Numbered from the stretch's first letter, positions 16,362 to 26,077 are shown. The stretch: 33,816 bases of DNA from Muribaculaceae bacterium (GCA_017505535.1 JAFVPD010000032.1:1-33816), one strand, 5' to 3'. Notes: generated by a model from the sequence alone, not told the origin. Numbers and translations: made by a program.

Positions 16362-19300
16362 CTAGTGCCCTAACATATATTTAAGCTCATGATAATCAAT
16401 AAAGACTCCATTCCCTTCAGGTCTAGTAATAGCCTCAATTACGTTGCGGTATATCGTTTCTCCATCATCGTTTTTTGCTCTATCTGAGGTGTAAAAATTA
16501 CTATTTCCGACAATTATAAGTAATCTGCGTGCTCTAGATAATGCAACGTTAAGGCGCTCTGGAGTTTTGGTAAACCCTAATCCATTTGTTCGTACCGTTG
16601 AAACGATAACAATCCCACTTTCTTTGCCTTGAAATCTGTCCACAGAATCAGTAGCTAGATTAAGGTGATTATTAACTAGAACTGAATTTAAACGCTCTCT
16701 AATTTTTTTTACTTGAGCGGCATAAAAGCTAATGATGCTAATTTTACTTTCGGTAACTCTAGTCTCGTCATCTTGAACGTTCTCCCAATATTTCATATAA
16801 TCCTTGAATCCATGGGCACGCGATAGCGCTTCAATAACCATTTCAACGGCATTGATTTCGGATTCATTAAAATATGAATTATTTTCACTCCTTTCATAAC
16901 CGTCAGGAACATCAACCCAAATTGTATGAACTTTGGGATTAATAAATTTACCGAATGAAAAACCATGATATCGACTCTCTCTCTGGAAATTCGGACTATC
17001 AACACAAGACTCATTAAGTCCACAAATAAGCTCAGTTGTATCATCTCTATAAAACTGAGAGATAACAGCATTAATATCAGGGTGCATTCTGTACTGAATA
17101 TTTAAAGTAGATTTAATTGTTGGAGATAAAAATTGATGTGTAATCATGCGTTTAAATAACGATTCATCAACCAATTTATGTTTGAACTCTCTATCTAGTT
17201 TTAATTCGAATTCAGGGTCGGCCTCTCTAATTTTATCAAAGAATTCATTCTCAAATATAACTGGAGGCAACTGGCGATGGTCTCCAATAATAATTGATTT
17301 ACGGGCATAACACAATGGCATCAATAATTCGGGAGGAGTAGTTTTACTCGCTTCATCAACAATTACAACATCAAAGCCAATATTCTTTTCAAAATTTTTA
17401 AAATCCTTAGAATCAACTTTGCCACATGTTATACATAACACGTTTGAGTCGTTTAAATATTGTTGCGCAAAAATTTTACGCAATGATTTATTTGGCTCAG
17501 ATATTGCGGATTTCCACTCGCTTAAAACATTACTAAAATGCTCATGTTCTGGAATCCTTTTTGAGATATGCATCAACCAGCTATGAACGATGTTATTTGA
17601 AGATTCTGTTATATTGTTATCTTCAACCCAATCTAATATTCTTTCCTCAGAATATGGCATACCATCTTCTTCAATTTTTTCAGACTCGGCAATTCGAATC
17701 GGCTTTATAAGCATAATGAATCTCCAAGCACTAGATGTCCGATTAATTGCTGAGTTATAAAATAGTCGGTTTAAAACGTTGTCAATAGCTAAATTCGTTT
17801 GTGAAGTTAACATTATACGTGTCTTTTGATTTTGACGAATATGTTGCCAAATAAGTTCCGCAATAATGGTGGTTTTTCCCGTACCTGGAGGCCCTTGAAT
17901 TAGACTTAGGTCATTTGCATACACTCCTTTAACGACAGCTTCTCGTTGAGGTCCATTTAGTTGCAATAGTTGGTTACTTAGACAATCAATGTATTCATCG
18001 GTGTTAGTGATTTCATCAGACGTTAGTCCAATGAAAACATCTATGGCAGATGCCCGAGATGAATTAAATATAAATTCTTTTAAATTAGAGTTAAATAATT
18101 GTGTCCCGTCCTTAACTTTAGATATAGCTTTTAGTTCTCTATTAAGAAGAGTCGTTTCTGCGATTAATCCAGGATATATATATTTTTTTTGGGTCCCCAA
18201 GTTTCTGAAAAAATCCAAAGATTTATTCCTCTCGTCTGGGTTGTCAGGTAAAAAAATTCTAAGAGAATTTCTCCCCGACCCCTTTTCATTCAATTTTCCC
18301 AAATAGATTCCTCTTTGTTCTGGCTCAGAATAGATTGCGCAACCAGAAAGTATTTTAAGCCTTTTTTGACGGTCTTCATCAGACTCGATCAAGGTTATAT
18401 TTAAGTCAAATTCTATAATTGCACTGTCTTCATAAACATCGCTAAAATTATAGCTATTGTGGGCCTTTTTGATTAATAAATTGATATCGTCTAAATTATC
18501 AGCATAATATGTTAAGTTAATTAGTTGTGTTGAATAGTTATATTGTCCATAGTGAAATTCTACGTTGTTTAAATCATTTTCGTCTCTAAATATTTTAGCT
18601 TTTTTAAAGCCATCACATTTAACTGTAATTATTAGCTTAAGTTTTCCCCTAATTGAGATTTCTATATTTTGCGTGGGACTATTATTGCATGATTTTTGCC
18701 ATTTGCTAAATTCAATTAAACTCATTTGGACCTTTCCATTCACAATTGCTCCACCGAAGTCATTAATTATTTTAGTGAGAGTATCCTTATCAGCTTTTTC
18801 TGTATACTTAGAAATAGTCTCAATGTCCACAAATTTCTTTTTTATATCAGCCACTTTAGGAGCAACAACAAATTGTTTATTAGCCAAATTGTAATGTTGA
18901 CTTTTGGTGCTAAGGTAATCTTCCCAAACTTTAAGTTGCTCATGAGCATATTTATCTTCATTAAATTTGCGTAGTTTTAGTTCTTCGTTACGGTTGTATT
19001 CTTCAAGTTTTGCGTCATAATTATCAAGTTTTTCTAATTCATTGTATAGTTCATCAGTGGGATCAACAGATTTGCGATTTTGATAATATTTTAATGGTTT
19101 GAAGACAATAGATAATTCTCGGTCAATATGACAACCGTTAATTTTATTTATTTCTAAGCCTAGGTCATCTAATGAATTTATTATACGTGAGCTAATCAAT
19201 TCAAAATAATATCCCATACTTATATATTGACTATAAACAATAAAATATGAGTGGTGTAAATCTATAACAAAAATAAAGGTAGTAGAATTCTTTTTTATTG

Positions 19301-19433
19301 CAATACATCGATGTTCCCCGATATTTATTTCAGAGATTAAATGATTAAGGTTTTGTACTAAAGCGTTGTCTGCATAACGGAATAATATTACAGGCCTATC
19401 ATCTTTTTCGACTTTATTGAAAATATTAAACAT
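16362..19433 (-). CDS. Upf1-like superfamily 1 helicase with long N-terminal region
   Basis: Cytoplasmic ATP-driven RNA or DNA helicase of the AAA_11/AAA_12 type, 1023 residues from the ATG at 19433. An in-frame ATG at 19463 would add ten residues. Motifs in order: Q-like LNGPQREAV (492-500), Walker A GPPGTGKTT (514-522), TSQTNLAIDNVL (Ia), Walker B VIVDEAS (about 691-697), GDHRQLPPV (717-725), NIQYRMHPDIN (about 778-788), SVDRFQGKESGIVIVS (930-945) and RLNVALSRARR (960-970). All are intact. The first 490 residues hold a charged coiled-coil-like part (130-180) and no known domain. Together with the downstream PIN protein it resembles helicase plus nuclease defence pairs in outline. The preceding 300-nt leader is structured. 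Confidence 0.85.
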   Translation of the reverse strand: MFNIFNKVEKDDRPVILFRYADNALVQNLNHLISEINIGEHRCIAIKKNSTTFIFVIDLHHSYFIVYSQYISMGYYFELISSRIINSLDDLGLEINKINGCHIDRELSIVFKPLKYYQNRKSVDPTDELYNELEKLDNYDAKLEEYNRNEELKLRKFNEDKYAHEQLKVWEDYLSTKSQHYNLANKQFVVAPKVADIKKKFVDIETISKYTEKADKDTLTKIINDFGGAIVNGKVQMSLIEFSKWQKSCNNSPTQNIEISIRGKLKLIITVKCDGFKKAKIFRDENDLNNVEFHYGQYNYSTQLINLTYYADNLDDINLLIKKAHNSYNFSDVYEDSAIIEFDLNITLIESDEDRQKRLKILSGCAIYSEPEQRGIYLGKLNEKGSGRNSLRIFLPDNPDERNKSLDFFRNLGTQKKYIYPGLIAETTLLNRELKAISKVKDGTQLFNSNLKEFIFNSSRASAIDVFIGLTSDEITNTDEYIDCLSNQLLQLNGPQREAVVKGVYANDLSLIQGPPGTGKTTIIAELIWQHIRQNQKTRIMLTSQTNLAIDNVLNRLFYNSAINRTSSAWRFIMLIKPIRIAESEKIEEDGMPYSEERILDWVEDNNITESSNNIVHSWLMHISKRIPEHEHFSNVLSEWKSAISEPNKSLRKIFAQQYLNDSNVLCITCGKVDSKDFKNFEKNIGFDVVIVDEASKTTPPELLMPLCYARKSIIIGDHRQLPPVIFENEFFDKIREADPEFELKLDREFKHKLVDESLFKRMITHQFLSPTIKSTLNIQYRMHPDINAVISQFYRDDTTELICGLNESCVDSPNFQRESRYHGFSFGKFINPKVHTIWVDVPDGYERSENNSYFNESEINAVEMVIEALSRAHGFKDYMKYWENVQDDETRVTESKISIISFYAAQVKKIRERLNSVLVNNHLNLATDSVDRFQGKESGIVIVSTVRTNGLGFTKTPERLNVALSRARRLLIIVGNSNFYTSDRAKNDDGETIYRNVIEAITRPEGNGVFIDYHELKYMLGH

Positions 19434-19738
19434 TTTGAATTGATGCCTCGTGTGTCCCCTCATTTGGCGATTATTGAGTATAAAGAAAGCGCGGGACTTT
19501 GTTCAGCTTATTTTGTTAGAGGTATCGCCAAACACCTTGCTCATAATAAACAGTCCACTCCCACGCCTTGATCGATATACCGAACCCCTTGCCGGGGAGT
19601 GGATATACGACAAGCGAGAGCGTTTTGACCGCTAATCCTATGAGCTAAATTTTGGCGAATTTTCTAACAAAGGATAAAGCGAAACGCTTTCAAGAAAATG
19701 TCACTTGCAGAAATTGGCAATGCTTTGCCTCTCCAAGA
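19434..19738 (-). ncRNA. Structured leader or small RNA upstream of the helicase gene
   Basis: Transcription from the promoter at 19745-19775 would give about 305 nt before the helicase ATG. Hairpins: GGCAA/TTGCC (19716-19729), AAAGCG/CGCTTT (19676-19690). A long-range stem is made of TTTGTTAGA/TCTAACAAA (19512-19520 with 19663-19671) and TCGCCAAA/TTTGGCGA (19525-19532 with 19651-19658), separated by a 4x4 loop. Inside it, CCACTCCC pairs with GGGAGTGG (19555-19562 with 19595-19602). The central segment can instead pair, 9 of 9, with a third copy at 19463-19471, which includes the first base of the upstream ATG at 19463. The arrangement could switch translation of the helicase or be a separate RNA. 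A miniature mobile element with inverted repeats is the main alternative. Confidence 0.5.
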
Positions 19739-19744
19739 TTATTG

Positions 19745-19775
19745 CAAATTTAGTAATATTTTTTATATTTCACAA
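19745..19775 (-). promoter_or_regulatory. Probable promoter of the helicase-PIN operon
   Basis: On the minus strand TTG (19773-19775) is followed after 20 bases by TAAATTTG (19745-19752). No other match to the consensus is found between here and the helicase start. Confidence 0.6.
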
Positions 19776-20018
19776 CTCAGACAAATTTTGTTTGGATTTT
19801 TGTGGAACGCGTGTGTTTCAAAGACAGAAGTACATAAGAACAGGCTTTTAAGGACAGAAATATTATGCTTCTTTACCCTCTCCGACCTAGCAATTCTCGG
19901 TATCGTCCCCCTACTATTGGGACCGCTTAATACTAATGTATCTTTGTCTAGCTCCAAAATTTTATAAATTTTATGTCATTCTGTATTTAGGTCCAAGACT
20001 GAAAATACTAGTAAAAGA
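19776..20018. other. Intergenic stretch between the accessory island and lysA
   Basis: About 240 bases with no convincing gene. Frames are open on both strands (plus 19698-19967, minus about 19763-19975) but neither resembles a protein family. It is probably the edge of the inserted island. Confidence 0.5.
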
Positions 20019-20045
20019 AAAACGAGCCGTGTAGAGGCTCGTTTT
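20019..20045 (-). terminator. Intrinsic terminator after lysA
   Basis: A perfect 10-bp stem AAAACGAGCC/GGCTCGTTTT (20019-20028 with 20036-20045) with a 7-nt loop is followed on the minus strand by TTTTTCTTTT. It lies 26 bases past the lysA stop. Confidence 0.88.
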
Positions 20046-20070
20046 AAGTGGTATGTTATAAGATGGAATG

Positions 20071-21219
20071 TTATTCAGAGAAGAGGCTTTTTGGAAGGTT
20101 GCGGCAATTGTATTGCGAAGCCATTATTTCGCCATAGGCTCCGGCAGAGCGAAGAGCGAGAAGGTCTCCTCTTGATGTGATGGGGAGAATTTCGGATTCG
20201 CCAAATCGGTCGGAGGATTCGCAAATGGGCCCCACAACATCGTAATGTTCGGTGTCGGTTGTTTTGCTTGAGAGGTTTTCAATGTTGTGGTGGGCTTGGT
20301 ATAGAGCCGGGCGAATTAGTTCGGTGAACCCGGCATCAACGATTGCAAATTTCTTTTTTACGCCTTCTTTGACATAAAGTACACGGGTGATGAGTGATCC
20401 ACATTGGCCAACTATTGAGCGACCAAGCTCAAAGTGGAGTTGTTGCCATGGTCGTAGCTCAAGATTGTTGTGGAAGGTTTCAAAATAGTCTTTGAAGTTG
20501 GGGATTGGATTCTCATCAGGGTTGTCATAATCAATTCCGAGTCCGCCTCCTACGTTTATCGAGTTGAATTTAATTCCAATGTTTTCGTAGTGAGATTGTA
20601 ACTCGTTGATTTTTAGACAGAGTTTTTTAAATGGCTCGGTCTCGGTGATTTGACTACCAATGTGAAAATGAAGGCCTTGCAGATTAATGTTTGGCAAAAT
20701 GATGCATCGTTCAATGATGTGGTCGAGCATTTCAAGATTAATACCAAACTTGTTTTCGGCGAGGCCGGTTGTGATGTAATGGTGGGTGTGAGCATCAACA
20801 TTGGGGTTAACTCTCAGTGCCACTGTCGCCGATTTATCCATGCTTTGCGCAATTTCTTGAATGACTTCAAGTTCTGCTTCTGATTCGACGTTGAAGCAAG
20901 AGATGTTGTTTTCCAACGCTAATTTAATTTCCCAGTCGCTCTTGCCAACACCTGCAAAGACAATCTTATCGGGAGAGAATCCGGCATTTAACGCGGCTTG
21001 GACTTCTCCCCCACTTACACAATCAACACCAAGATGGGCATCGCGAATGATGCTGAGTATCTGAGGGTTGGCATTGGCTTTTATTGCGTAGTGAACGTGG
21101 TAGTTGTCACGTGAAGAGTGTTTAGCAACCTCGTTAAGCGTTTCTCTTAAGATGTTTAAGTCGTAGTAGTAGAATGGAGTGGGAATATTTTCAAACTCCT
21201 TTACCGGGAAAATTGTCAT
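20071..21219 (-). CDS. lysA: Diaminopimelate decarboxylase
   Basis: PLP enzyme that decarboxylates meso-diaminopimelate to lysine in the cytoplasm. 382 residues, slightly shorter than many family members. N-terminal alanine-racemase-like barrel with the PLP lysine in YAIKANANP (Lys47), the substrate-side HIGSQI motif, the phosphate-binding GGGLGIDY, and a C-terminal beta domain with GPICESSDRF, whose cysteine comes from the partner subunit's active site, and RSAGAYGEIMASQYN. It sits 21 bases downstream of lysC on the same strand, so first and last steps of lysine synthesis are co-transcribed. Confidence 0.95.
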   Translation of the reverse strand: MTIFPVKEFENIPTPFYYYDLNILRETLNEVAKHSSRDNYHVHYAIKANANPQILSIIRDAHLGVDCVSGGEVQAALNAGFSPDKIVFAGVGKSDWEIKLALENNISCFNVESEAELEVIQEIAQSMDKSATVALRVNPNVDAHTHHYITTGLAENKFGINLEMLDHIIERCIILPNINLQGLHFHIGSQITETEPFKKLCLKINELQSHYENIGIKFNSINVGGGLGIDYDNPDENPIPNFKDYFETFHNNLELRPWQQLHFELGRSIVGQCGSLITRVLYVKEGVKKKFAIVDAGFTELIRPALYQAHHNIENLSSKTTDTEHYDVVGPICESSDRFGESEILPITSRGDLLALRSAGAYGEIMASQYNCRNLPKSLFSE

Positions 21220-21240
21220 ATGAGCAGTGCAATCTAATGG

Positions 21241-22560
21241 TTATTTGTTTTTAAACAAACGATCGCTGAGAAGGTTCAAAGCTCTCACTTTATCTTCTTT
21301 GCGCACGAGGAATGAAATGTTATAGTTGCTACCACCATATGAAATCATGCGCACAGGAACGTCTTTTAATGCGTCCAATGCTTTGGCTTCAAAACCTCTA
21401 TTTTGCCATTCAAGGTCACCTACTACGCAAATAATAACCATGTCTTTATCGACTGTGACAGTGCCAAATTTTTTGAGGTCATCAAGAATTTGAGATAGGT
21501 TGCGCTCGTTGTCGATTGTGACAGATACACCAACTTCAGATGTGGCAATCATATCAATTGGAGTTTGATATGTTTCGAAAATTTCAAATACTTTGCGCAA
21601 GAAACCATAGGCGAGCAACATGCGCCCCGATTTGATTTTGATTGCTGTAATGTTGTCTTTAGCCGCAACGGCTTTAATTTTGCATGATGCGGCTGTGTTA
21701 TAAATTAGTGTTCCATGTGCGTCGGGTTGCATTGTGTTGAGCAATCTCACCGGAATATTATTTAGTTTAGCCGGTAAAACGCATGTCGGGTGAAGGATTT
21801 TAGCTCCGAAGTAGGCAAGCTCAGCCGCCTCTTCAAAGTGAAGTTCGCTTACAGGTTCTGTGCCTTCAACAAAACGTGGGTCGTTGTTATGCATTCCGTC
21901 AATATCGGTCCAAATTTCAATTTCTTCGGCATTTATAGCACATCCAATGAGCGAAGCGGTATAGTCGCTTCCTCCACGTTGAAGGTTGTCGATTTCACCA
22001 TAAGCATTGCGACAAATGTATCCTTGAGTGATGTATATGTCGGCATCTCGATGTTTATCAAGAAGAGCTAATAGTTTTTGTTTGATGTATTGAGTGTCGG
22101 GCTCAGCATTTTTGTCTGTACGCATGTAATCGAGTGCGGGAAGAAGTTCTGAGTTTATACCGCATTCTTGCAAATATAAATTCATCATCGCCGTTGACAT
22201 GAGTTCTCCTTGAGCCAAAATCTCTTTCTCTTCAAACATAGTGAAGAGGTCTTTTGTGAAAGAACGCATGTAGTTGAAGCATGCTTTTACCTCTTTTAGT
22301 GCTTTTTCCTTGAATTCGTCGGTAGAATACAATTCGTTTATAGTGCGATTGTATTTAGCTTCGAGGGTATTAATTGTTTCTTTGGCACCGTCGGTGTTCT
22401 TTTTGTAAAGGTAGTCGGATATTTCAACTAACGTGTTTGTAGTACCGGACATTGCCGATAAAACAATAATGTTTTTTCCACGCTCGGTTATGAGTCGAGC
22501 AACTTCCTTAATTCTTTGGGCAGAGCCTACTGATGTGCCGCCAAATTTTAATACTTTCAT
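21241..22560 (-). CDS. lysC: Aspartate kinase, monofunctional
   Basis: Phosphorylates aspartate, the entry step to lysine, threonine and methionine. 439 residues, with the kinase domain starting MKVLKFGGTSVGS. Conserved sites: the LAQGELMSTAMM region, GGSDYTASLIGC, and WTDIDGMHNNDPR. The C-terminal part carries two ACT regulatory segments (GFLRKVFEIFETYQTPIDMIATSEVGVS begins the first, cited in parts: VFEIFETYQTPIDMI and ATSEVGVSVTID). No homoserine dehydrogenase domain is present. Co-located with lysA, so feedback by lysine is expected from family knowledge but not shown here. A -7-like TAATTTTG lies at 22614-22621 on this strand without a good -33 element. Confidence 0.95.
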   Translation of the reverse strand: MKVLKFGGTSVGSAQRIKEVARLITERGKNIIVLSAMSGTTNTLVEISDYLYKKNTDGAKETINTLEAKYNRTINELYSTDEFKEKALKEVKACFNYMRSFTKDLFTMFEEKEILAQGELMSTAMMNLYLQECGINSELLPALDYMRTDKNAEPDTQYIKQKLLALLDKHRDADIYITQGYICRNAYGEIDNLQRGGSDYTASLIGCAINAEEIEIWTDIDGMHNNDPRFVEGTEPVSELHFEEAAELAYFGAKILHPTCVLPAKLNNIPVRLLNTMQPDAHGTLIYNTAASCKIKAVAAKDNITAIKIKSGRMLLAYGFLRKVFEIFETYQTPIDMIATSEVGVSVTIDNERNLSQILDDLKKFGTVTVDKDMVIICVVGDLEWQNRGFEAKALDALKDVPVRMISYGGSNYNISFLVRKEDKVRALNLLSDRLFKNK

Positions 22561-22691
22561 TTTAGGATATTACAAAATTTGAAGAATAAAAAGTCTTTAT
22601 AAAAATAATTGTGCAAAATTACAAAAAATGCGTTGAATTGTTGTCGTATTAAGTCAAAATTCTAAAGAATAGGTCGCATAAAGTCATTAAT

Positions 22692-23354
22692 TTAGCAATT
22701 TACAATGCGTTTGTCTTCGCAACGAACTATTCTGCCGGGGTATTCTTCCACCAGGTTCATGTTGTGGGTTGCCATTATAACGGCAGTCCCTTCATTTGCT
22801 ATACGATGCAGATGTTGAACAATTTGTTCGCCTGTAGCAGGGTCAAGATTTCCTGTTGGTTCGTCGGCAAGGATGAGTTTGGGGCTATTAAGCAATGCAC
22901 GAGCAATAACTATGCGTTGTTGTTCCCCTCCCGATAGCTCATGAGGCATTTTATATGATTTGTTTGCCATGCCCATTTGGTTTAGCACTTCTTCAATGCG
23001 ATTGTCAATGTCGGATAGGTTTTTCCACCCGGTGGCTTCTAACACAAATCTTAAATTATCATATACGCTACGATCGGTGAGTAGTTGGAAATCTTGAAAT
23101 ACGATACCAATTTCTCTGCGCAACATGGGGATTGTTTTGCGTTTAATGCCCACTAAATCATAATCAAGGACAGTTGCTTCTCCTTGAGTAATGGGAATTT
23201 CGGCATACATTGATTTAAGCAAACTACTTTTACCGCTACCCACTTTCCCAAGAAGGTAGATGAATTCGCCTTGATTTAGCTCAAAATCAACGTTTTTTAA
23301 AACAATGTGTTCTTTGCGAAGAATTTCGACGTTTTTGTAATTGACAATGCTCAT
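22692..23354 (-). CDS. ftsE: Cell division ATP-binding protein FtsE
   Basis: ABC ATPase that works with FtsX at the septum to control peptidoglycan hydrolases. 220 residues with Walker [11 protein letters not shown]-loop VFQDFQLL, signature LSGGEQQR, Walker [13 protein letters not shown] and switch histidine in MATHN. The [19 protein letters not shown] form is typical of FtsE rather than LolD. ftsX is not adjacent: the next gene downstream is lysC. The gene follows hisIE by 23 bases and is the last member of the purU-his operon. No strong terminator is visible in the 130 bases after it. Confidence 0.88.
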   Translation of the reverse strand: MSIVNYKNVEILRKEHIVLKNVDFELNQGEFIYLLGKVGSGKSSLLKSMYAEIPITQGEATVLDYDLVGIKRKTIPMLRREIGIVFQDFQLLTDRSVYDNLRFVLEATGWKNLSDIDNRIEEVLNQMGMANKSYKMPHELSGGEQQRIVIARALLNSPKLILADEPTGNLDPATGEQIVQHLHRIANEGTAVIMATHNMNLVEEYPGRIVRCEDKRIVNC

Positions 23355-23377
23355 TTTGGGGAGGAGAAAGTTAAAGG

Positions 23378-23974
23378 TTATTCTTTGTGACGTTTTACCA
23401 ATTCGTTTGCTAAATCTTCAATGCTAAGTCCTTTTGAGGTTAGCAGAACGATTAGATGGTAAATGAGGTCGGACGCTTCATATACTAAACGATCGTTAGT
23501 GCCATTTGTTGCTTCAATGACTGTTTCAACGGCTTCCTCTCCTACTTTTTGTGCCATGCGGTTGATGCCTTTTTGAAAGAGTGAAGTAGTGTAGGAGCCT
23601 TCGGGCATTTCGTCGTAACGACATTTAATGAAGTCTTGCAAGTATTTGAAGAATTCAACCCCCCATTCATTTTGAGTTTGGAAACATGTGTCGGCGCCGG
23701 TGTGGCAAACTGGACCCACGGGAACTACTTTAATGAGAAGAGTGTCGTGATCGCAGTCTTCCTCGATTGATTTTACGATTAGAAAATTACCGCTTTCTTC
23801 GCCTTTGGTCCATAAACGTCCTTTAGTGCGACTGAAGAAAGTCACTTTTCCCAATTCAAGGGTTTTGTTGTATGCATCTTCGTTCATAAATCCAAGCATG
23901 AGCACGTTTTTTGTGCGGTAATCTTGGATAATTGCAGGCACAAGACCTTGCATTTTGTTAAAGTCGATAGACAT
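23378..23974 (-). CDS. hisIE: Phosphoribosyl-AMP cyclohydrolase / phosphoribosyl-ATP diphosphatase
   Basis: Bifunctional enzyme for steps 2 and 3 of histidine synthesis, 198 residues. The HisI half (1-105) has TFFSRTKGRLWTKGEESGN in parts (SRTKGRLWTKGEESG) and the metal-binding EEDCDHDTLL and GPVCHTGADTCF. The HisE half (about 110-198) has SYTTSLFQKGINRMAQKVGEEAVE (in parts: GINRMAQKVGEEAVE) and the helical DLIYHLIVLL. Twenty bases after hisF in the same operon. Confidence 0.95.
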   Translation of the reverse strand: MSIDFNKMQGLVPAIIQDYRTKNVLMLGFMNEDAYNKTLELGKVTFFSRTKGRLWTKGEESGNFLIVKSIEEDCDHDTLLIKVVPVGPVCHTGADTCFQTQNEWGVEFFKYLQDFIKCRYDEMPEGSYTTSLFQKGINRMAQKVGEEAVETVIEATNGTNDRLVYEASDLIYHLIVLLTSKGLSIEDLANELVKRHKE

Positions 23975-23994
23975 AGTTATAATGATTATTGATG

Positions 23995-24750
23995 TTATAT
24001 TCTTACGTTAATATTACGCTCTTTGAGGTAAAGTTTGAGTTTGTCGATGGGTATTTCATTAAAATGGAAAATGCTTGCAGCTAAAGCGGCGTCGGCATGT
24101 CCTGTGGTGAATACATCATGAAAATGAGAGTAATCTCCGGCTCCTCCCGATGCAATAATGGGAATGCTGAGTTTATCATGTAGCATGGAAAGTGCTTCAC
24201 ATGCAAAGCCTGTTTTAACTCCGTCGTGGTCCATGCTTGTGAAAAGTATTTCACCGGCACCACGTTCTTGGGCTTCGTAGGCCCATTCCAATAGATTTCG
24301 ATTTGTTGGAATGCGTCCGCCATTAATGTAGCAAACCCATTGTCCGTGATTAAATCGAGCATCAATGGCTACTACGCACACTTGATTGCCAAAGTTGCGC
24401 GAAATGTTGTCAATGAGACTCGGGTTTTTGAGGGCTGCAGAGTTTATGGAAATTTTGTCGGCACCGGCATTGAGGAGTTTCTCAACATCGCAAACGTCGT
24501 TAATGCCTCCGCCAACGGTGAAGGGAATGCTTATGTTTTGAGCAATTCGTTGTACGAGGTCGATGAATGTTTTACGACCTTCGTGCGATGCCGTAATGTC
24601 GAGGAATACCAATTCATCGGCACCATCTTGGCTATATTTTTTGCCTAATTCAATAGGGTCGCCAGCGTCTTTGAAATTAACAAAGTTAACCCCTTTGACT
24701 GTTTTTCCGTCTTTGACGTCAAGGCATGGAATTATACGTTTGGCGAGCAT
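23995..24750 (-). CDS. hisF: Imidazole glycerol phosphate synthase, cyclase subunit
   Basis: Forms imidazole glycerol phosphate and AICAR, using ammonia delivered by HisH. 251 residues, a TIM barrel with two phosphate-binding half repeats. Catalytic Asp11 lies in [18 protein letters not shown] and the second Asp in [20 protein letters not shown] and IIASGGAGD are the phosphate loops. Two bases separate it from hisA. Confidence 0.96.
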   Translation of the reverse strand: MLAKRIIPCLDVKDGKTVKGVNFVNFKDAGDPIELGKKYSQDGADELVFLDITASHEGRKTFIDLVQRIAQNISIPFTVGGGINDVCDVEKLLNAGADKISINSAALKNPSLIDNISRNFGNQVCVVAIDARFNHGQWVCYINGGRIPTNRNLLEWAYEAQERGAGEILFTSMDHDGVKTGFACEALSMLHDKLSIPIIASGGAGDYSHFHDVFTTGHADAALAASIFHFNEIPIDKLKLYLKERNINVRI

Positions 24751-24752
24751 CG

Positions 24753-25484
24753 TTATAGGGAATTAAGATTTATTTTTTCAATATCTTTATTAGAAATATG
24801 ACCCTCATAAATTGCTTTACCAACAATTACGGCCGGTATGCCATTTTTATCCAACTCGATTATGTCGTTGAGTGTCCCCACTCCTCCACTTGCTATGAGA
24901 TATAGGCCGGGGCATTCCGATAGAATCTGTCGATAAAGACCAATTGATGGTCCGGTTAAAGTGCCGTCAACATTTATATCGGTCGAAATTGCTTGGGTGA
25001 TACCATGTGTGATATAATTTTGGATGAATGGAATTATATCCAATTGACTATCGTTTAACCAACCCGATGTTGAAATTTTCCCATTTCGAGTGTCGGCTCC
25101 GAGAATGATGCAATCACCGCTATATTTGTTGAGCCAATTAATAAATAGATTGGGGTCTTTTACAGCTATGCTTCCTCCGGTAATCATTTTGGCTCCACAT
25201 TCAAATGCTATGTGCAAATCTTCGTCAGATTTTAAACCGCCTCCGAAGTCAATAATGAGAGATGTGGCATTGGCAATGCGTTCAAGCGTCGGATAGTTTA
25301 CGATATGGTTGTTTTTTGCACCATCAAGGTCAACCAAATGAAGTCTTTTACATCCGGCATCCTCAAACATTTTGGCTACTTCAAGAGGATTGTCGGAATA
25401 GGTGGTTTTTTTGTCGTAAGCTCCTTTTGTGAGTCTTACGCATTTGCCATCGATTATATCTATTGCTGGAATTATCTCAATCAT
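24753..25484 (-). CDS. hisA: ProFAR isomerase
   Basis: Isomerises the ribose of ProFAR to PRFAR in histidine synthesis. 243 residues, a HisF-like barrel with catalytic Asp in [14 protein letters not shown], phosphate loops IDFGGGLKS and LIASGGVGT, and the second Asp in [14 protein letters not shown]. The ATG overlaps the hisH stop by 4 bases. Confidence 0.96.
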   Translation of the reverse strand: MIEIIPAIDIIDGKCVRLTKGAYDKKTTYSDNPLEVAKMFEDAGCKRLHLVDLDGAKNNHIVNYPTLERIANATSLIIDFGGGLKSDEDLHIAFECGAKMITGGSIAVKDPNLFINWLNKYSGDCIILGADTRNGKISTSGWLNDSQLDIIPFIQNYITHGITQAISTDINVDGTLTGPSIGLYRQILSECPGLYLIASGGVGTLNDIIELDKNGIPAVIVGKAIYEGHISNKDIEKINLNSL

Positions 25485-26068
25485 AGTTCAATGAATCGTT
25501 TTAAAATTATTTCGCCAATGTCTCCACTTTTTTCGGGGTGAAATTGTGTAGAGTAGAAATTGTCTTTGTGCATGGCTGCACTGAATTGGTGTAAATAATT
25601 TGTTGTAGCTACTGTGTTGCAGTTTACGGGCACGTAGTAACTATGAACGTAATAGACATATTTGTTTTCGATATCTTCTGGAATGAAATCCGACACGTTT
25701 TGAAGTGTATTCCACCCCATGTGAGGAATTTTGAAGTTGGAATCTTTGGGGTTAAATTTTAAAACGTTAGAGTCAAAAATTCCTAAGCAATCGGTGTCTC
25801 CTTCTTCGGAATGGTTGCATAGTAATTGTTGACCAATGCATATTCCTAACACGGGTTGTGTTAGTCGTTTTATAAGAACGTCAAGCTTGTTCTCAATGAG
25901 GTAATTCATTGCCGACTTTGCCTCTCCTACTCCCGGGAAAATTACACGGTCGGCATTTAGAATTATGTCGGGATTATCGGTTACGACAGCCTCATATCCA
26001 ATGCGTTTCAGTGCACATTGTACCGAGAAGTTGTTGCCTGCGTTATATTTTAAAATCGCAATATTCAT
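25481..26068 (-). CDS. hisH: Imidazole glycerol phosphate synthase, glutamine amidotransferase subunit
   Basis: Releases ammonia from glutamine and channels it to HisF. 195 residues, class I amidotransferase with the nucleophile Cys in LGICIGQQLL and the His/Glu pair in TQFHPEKSG. The oxyanion stretch FPGVGEAKSAMNYL is present. Coupled to hisA by the 4-base overlap; 9 bases after purU. Confidence 0.95.
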   Translation of the reverse strand: MNIAILKYNAGNNFSVQCALKRIGYEAVVTDNPDIILNADRVIFPGVGEAKSAMNYLIENKLDVLIKRLTQPVLGICIGQQLLCNHSEEGDTDCLGIFDSNVLKFNPKDSNFKIPHMGWNTLQNVSDFIPEDIENKYVYYVHSYYVPVNCNTVATTNYLHQFSAAMHKDNFYSTQFHPEKSGDIGEIILKRFIEL

Positions 26069-26077
26069 TGAAGTGCT

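Noticed and set aside
19507..19677. Miniature inverted-repeat transposable element
   Set aside because: The arms are imperfect (4-base mismatch block), no target duplication is visible at the ends, and nested stems plus a promoter favour an RNA structure. It remains the main alternative.
19698..19967. Plus-strand 89-codon frame between helicase and lysA
   Set aside because: No recognisable domain; its first half overlaps the proposed helicase promoter and leader on the other strand.
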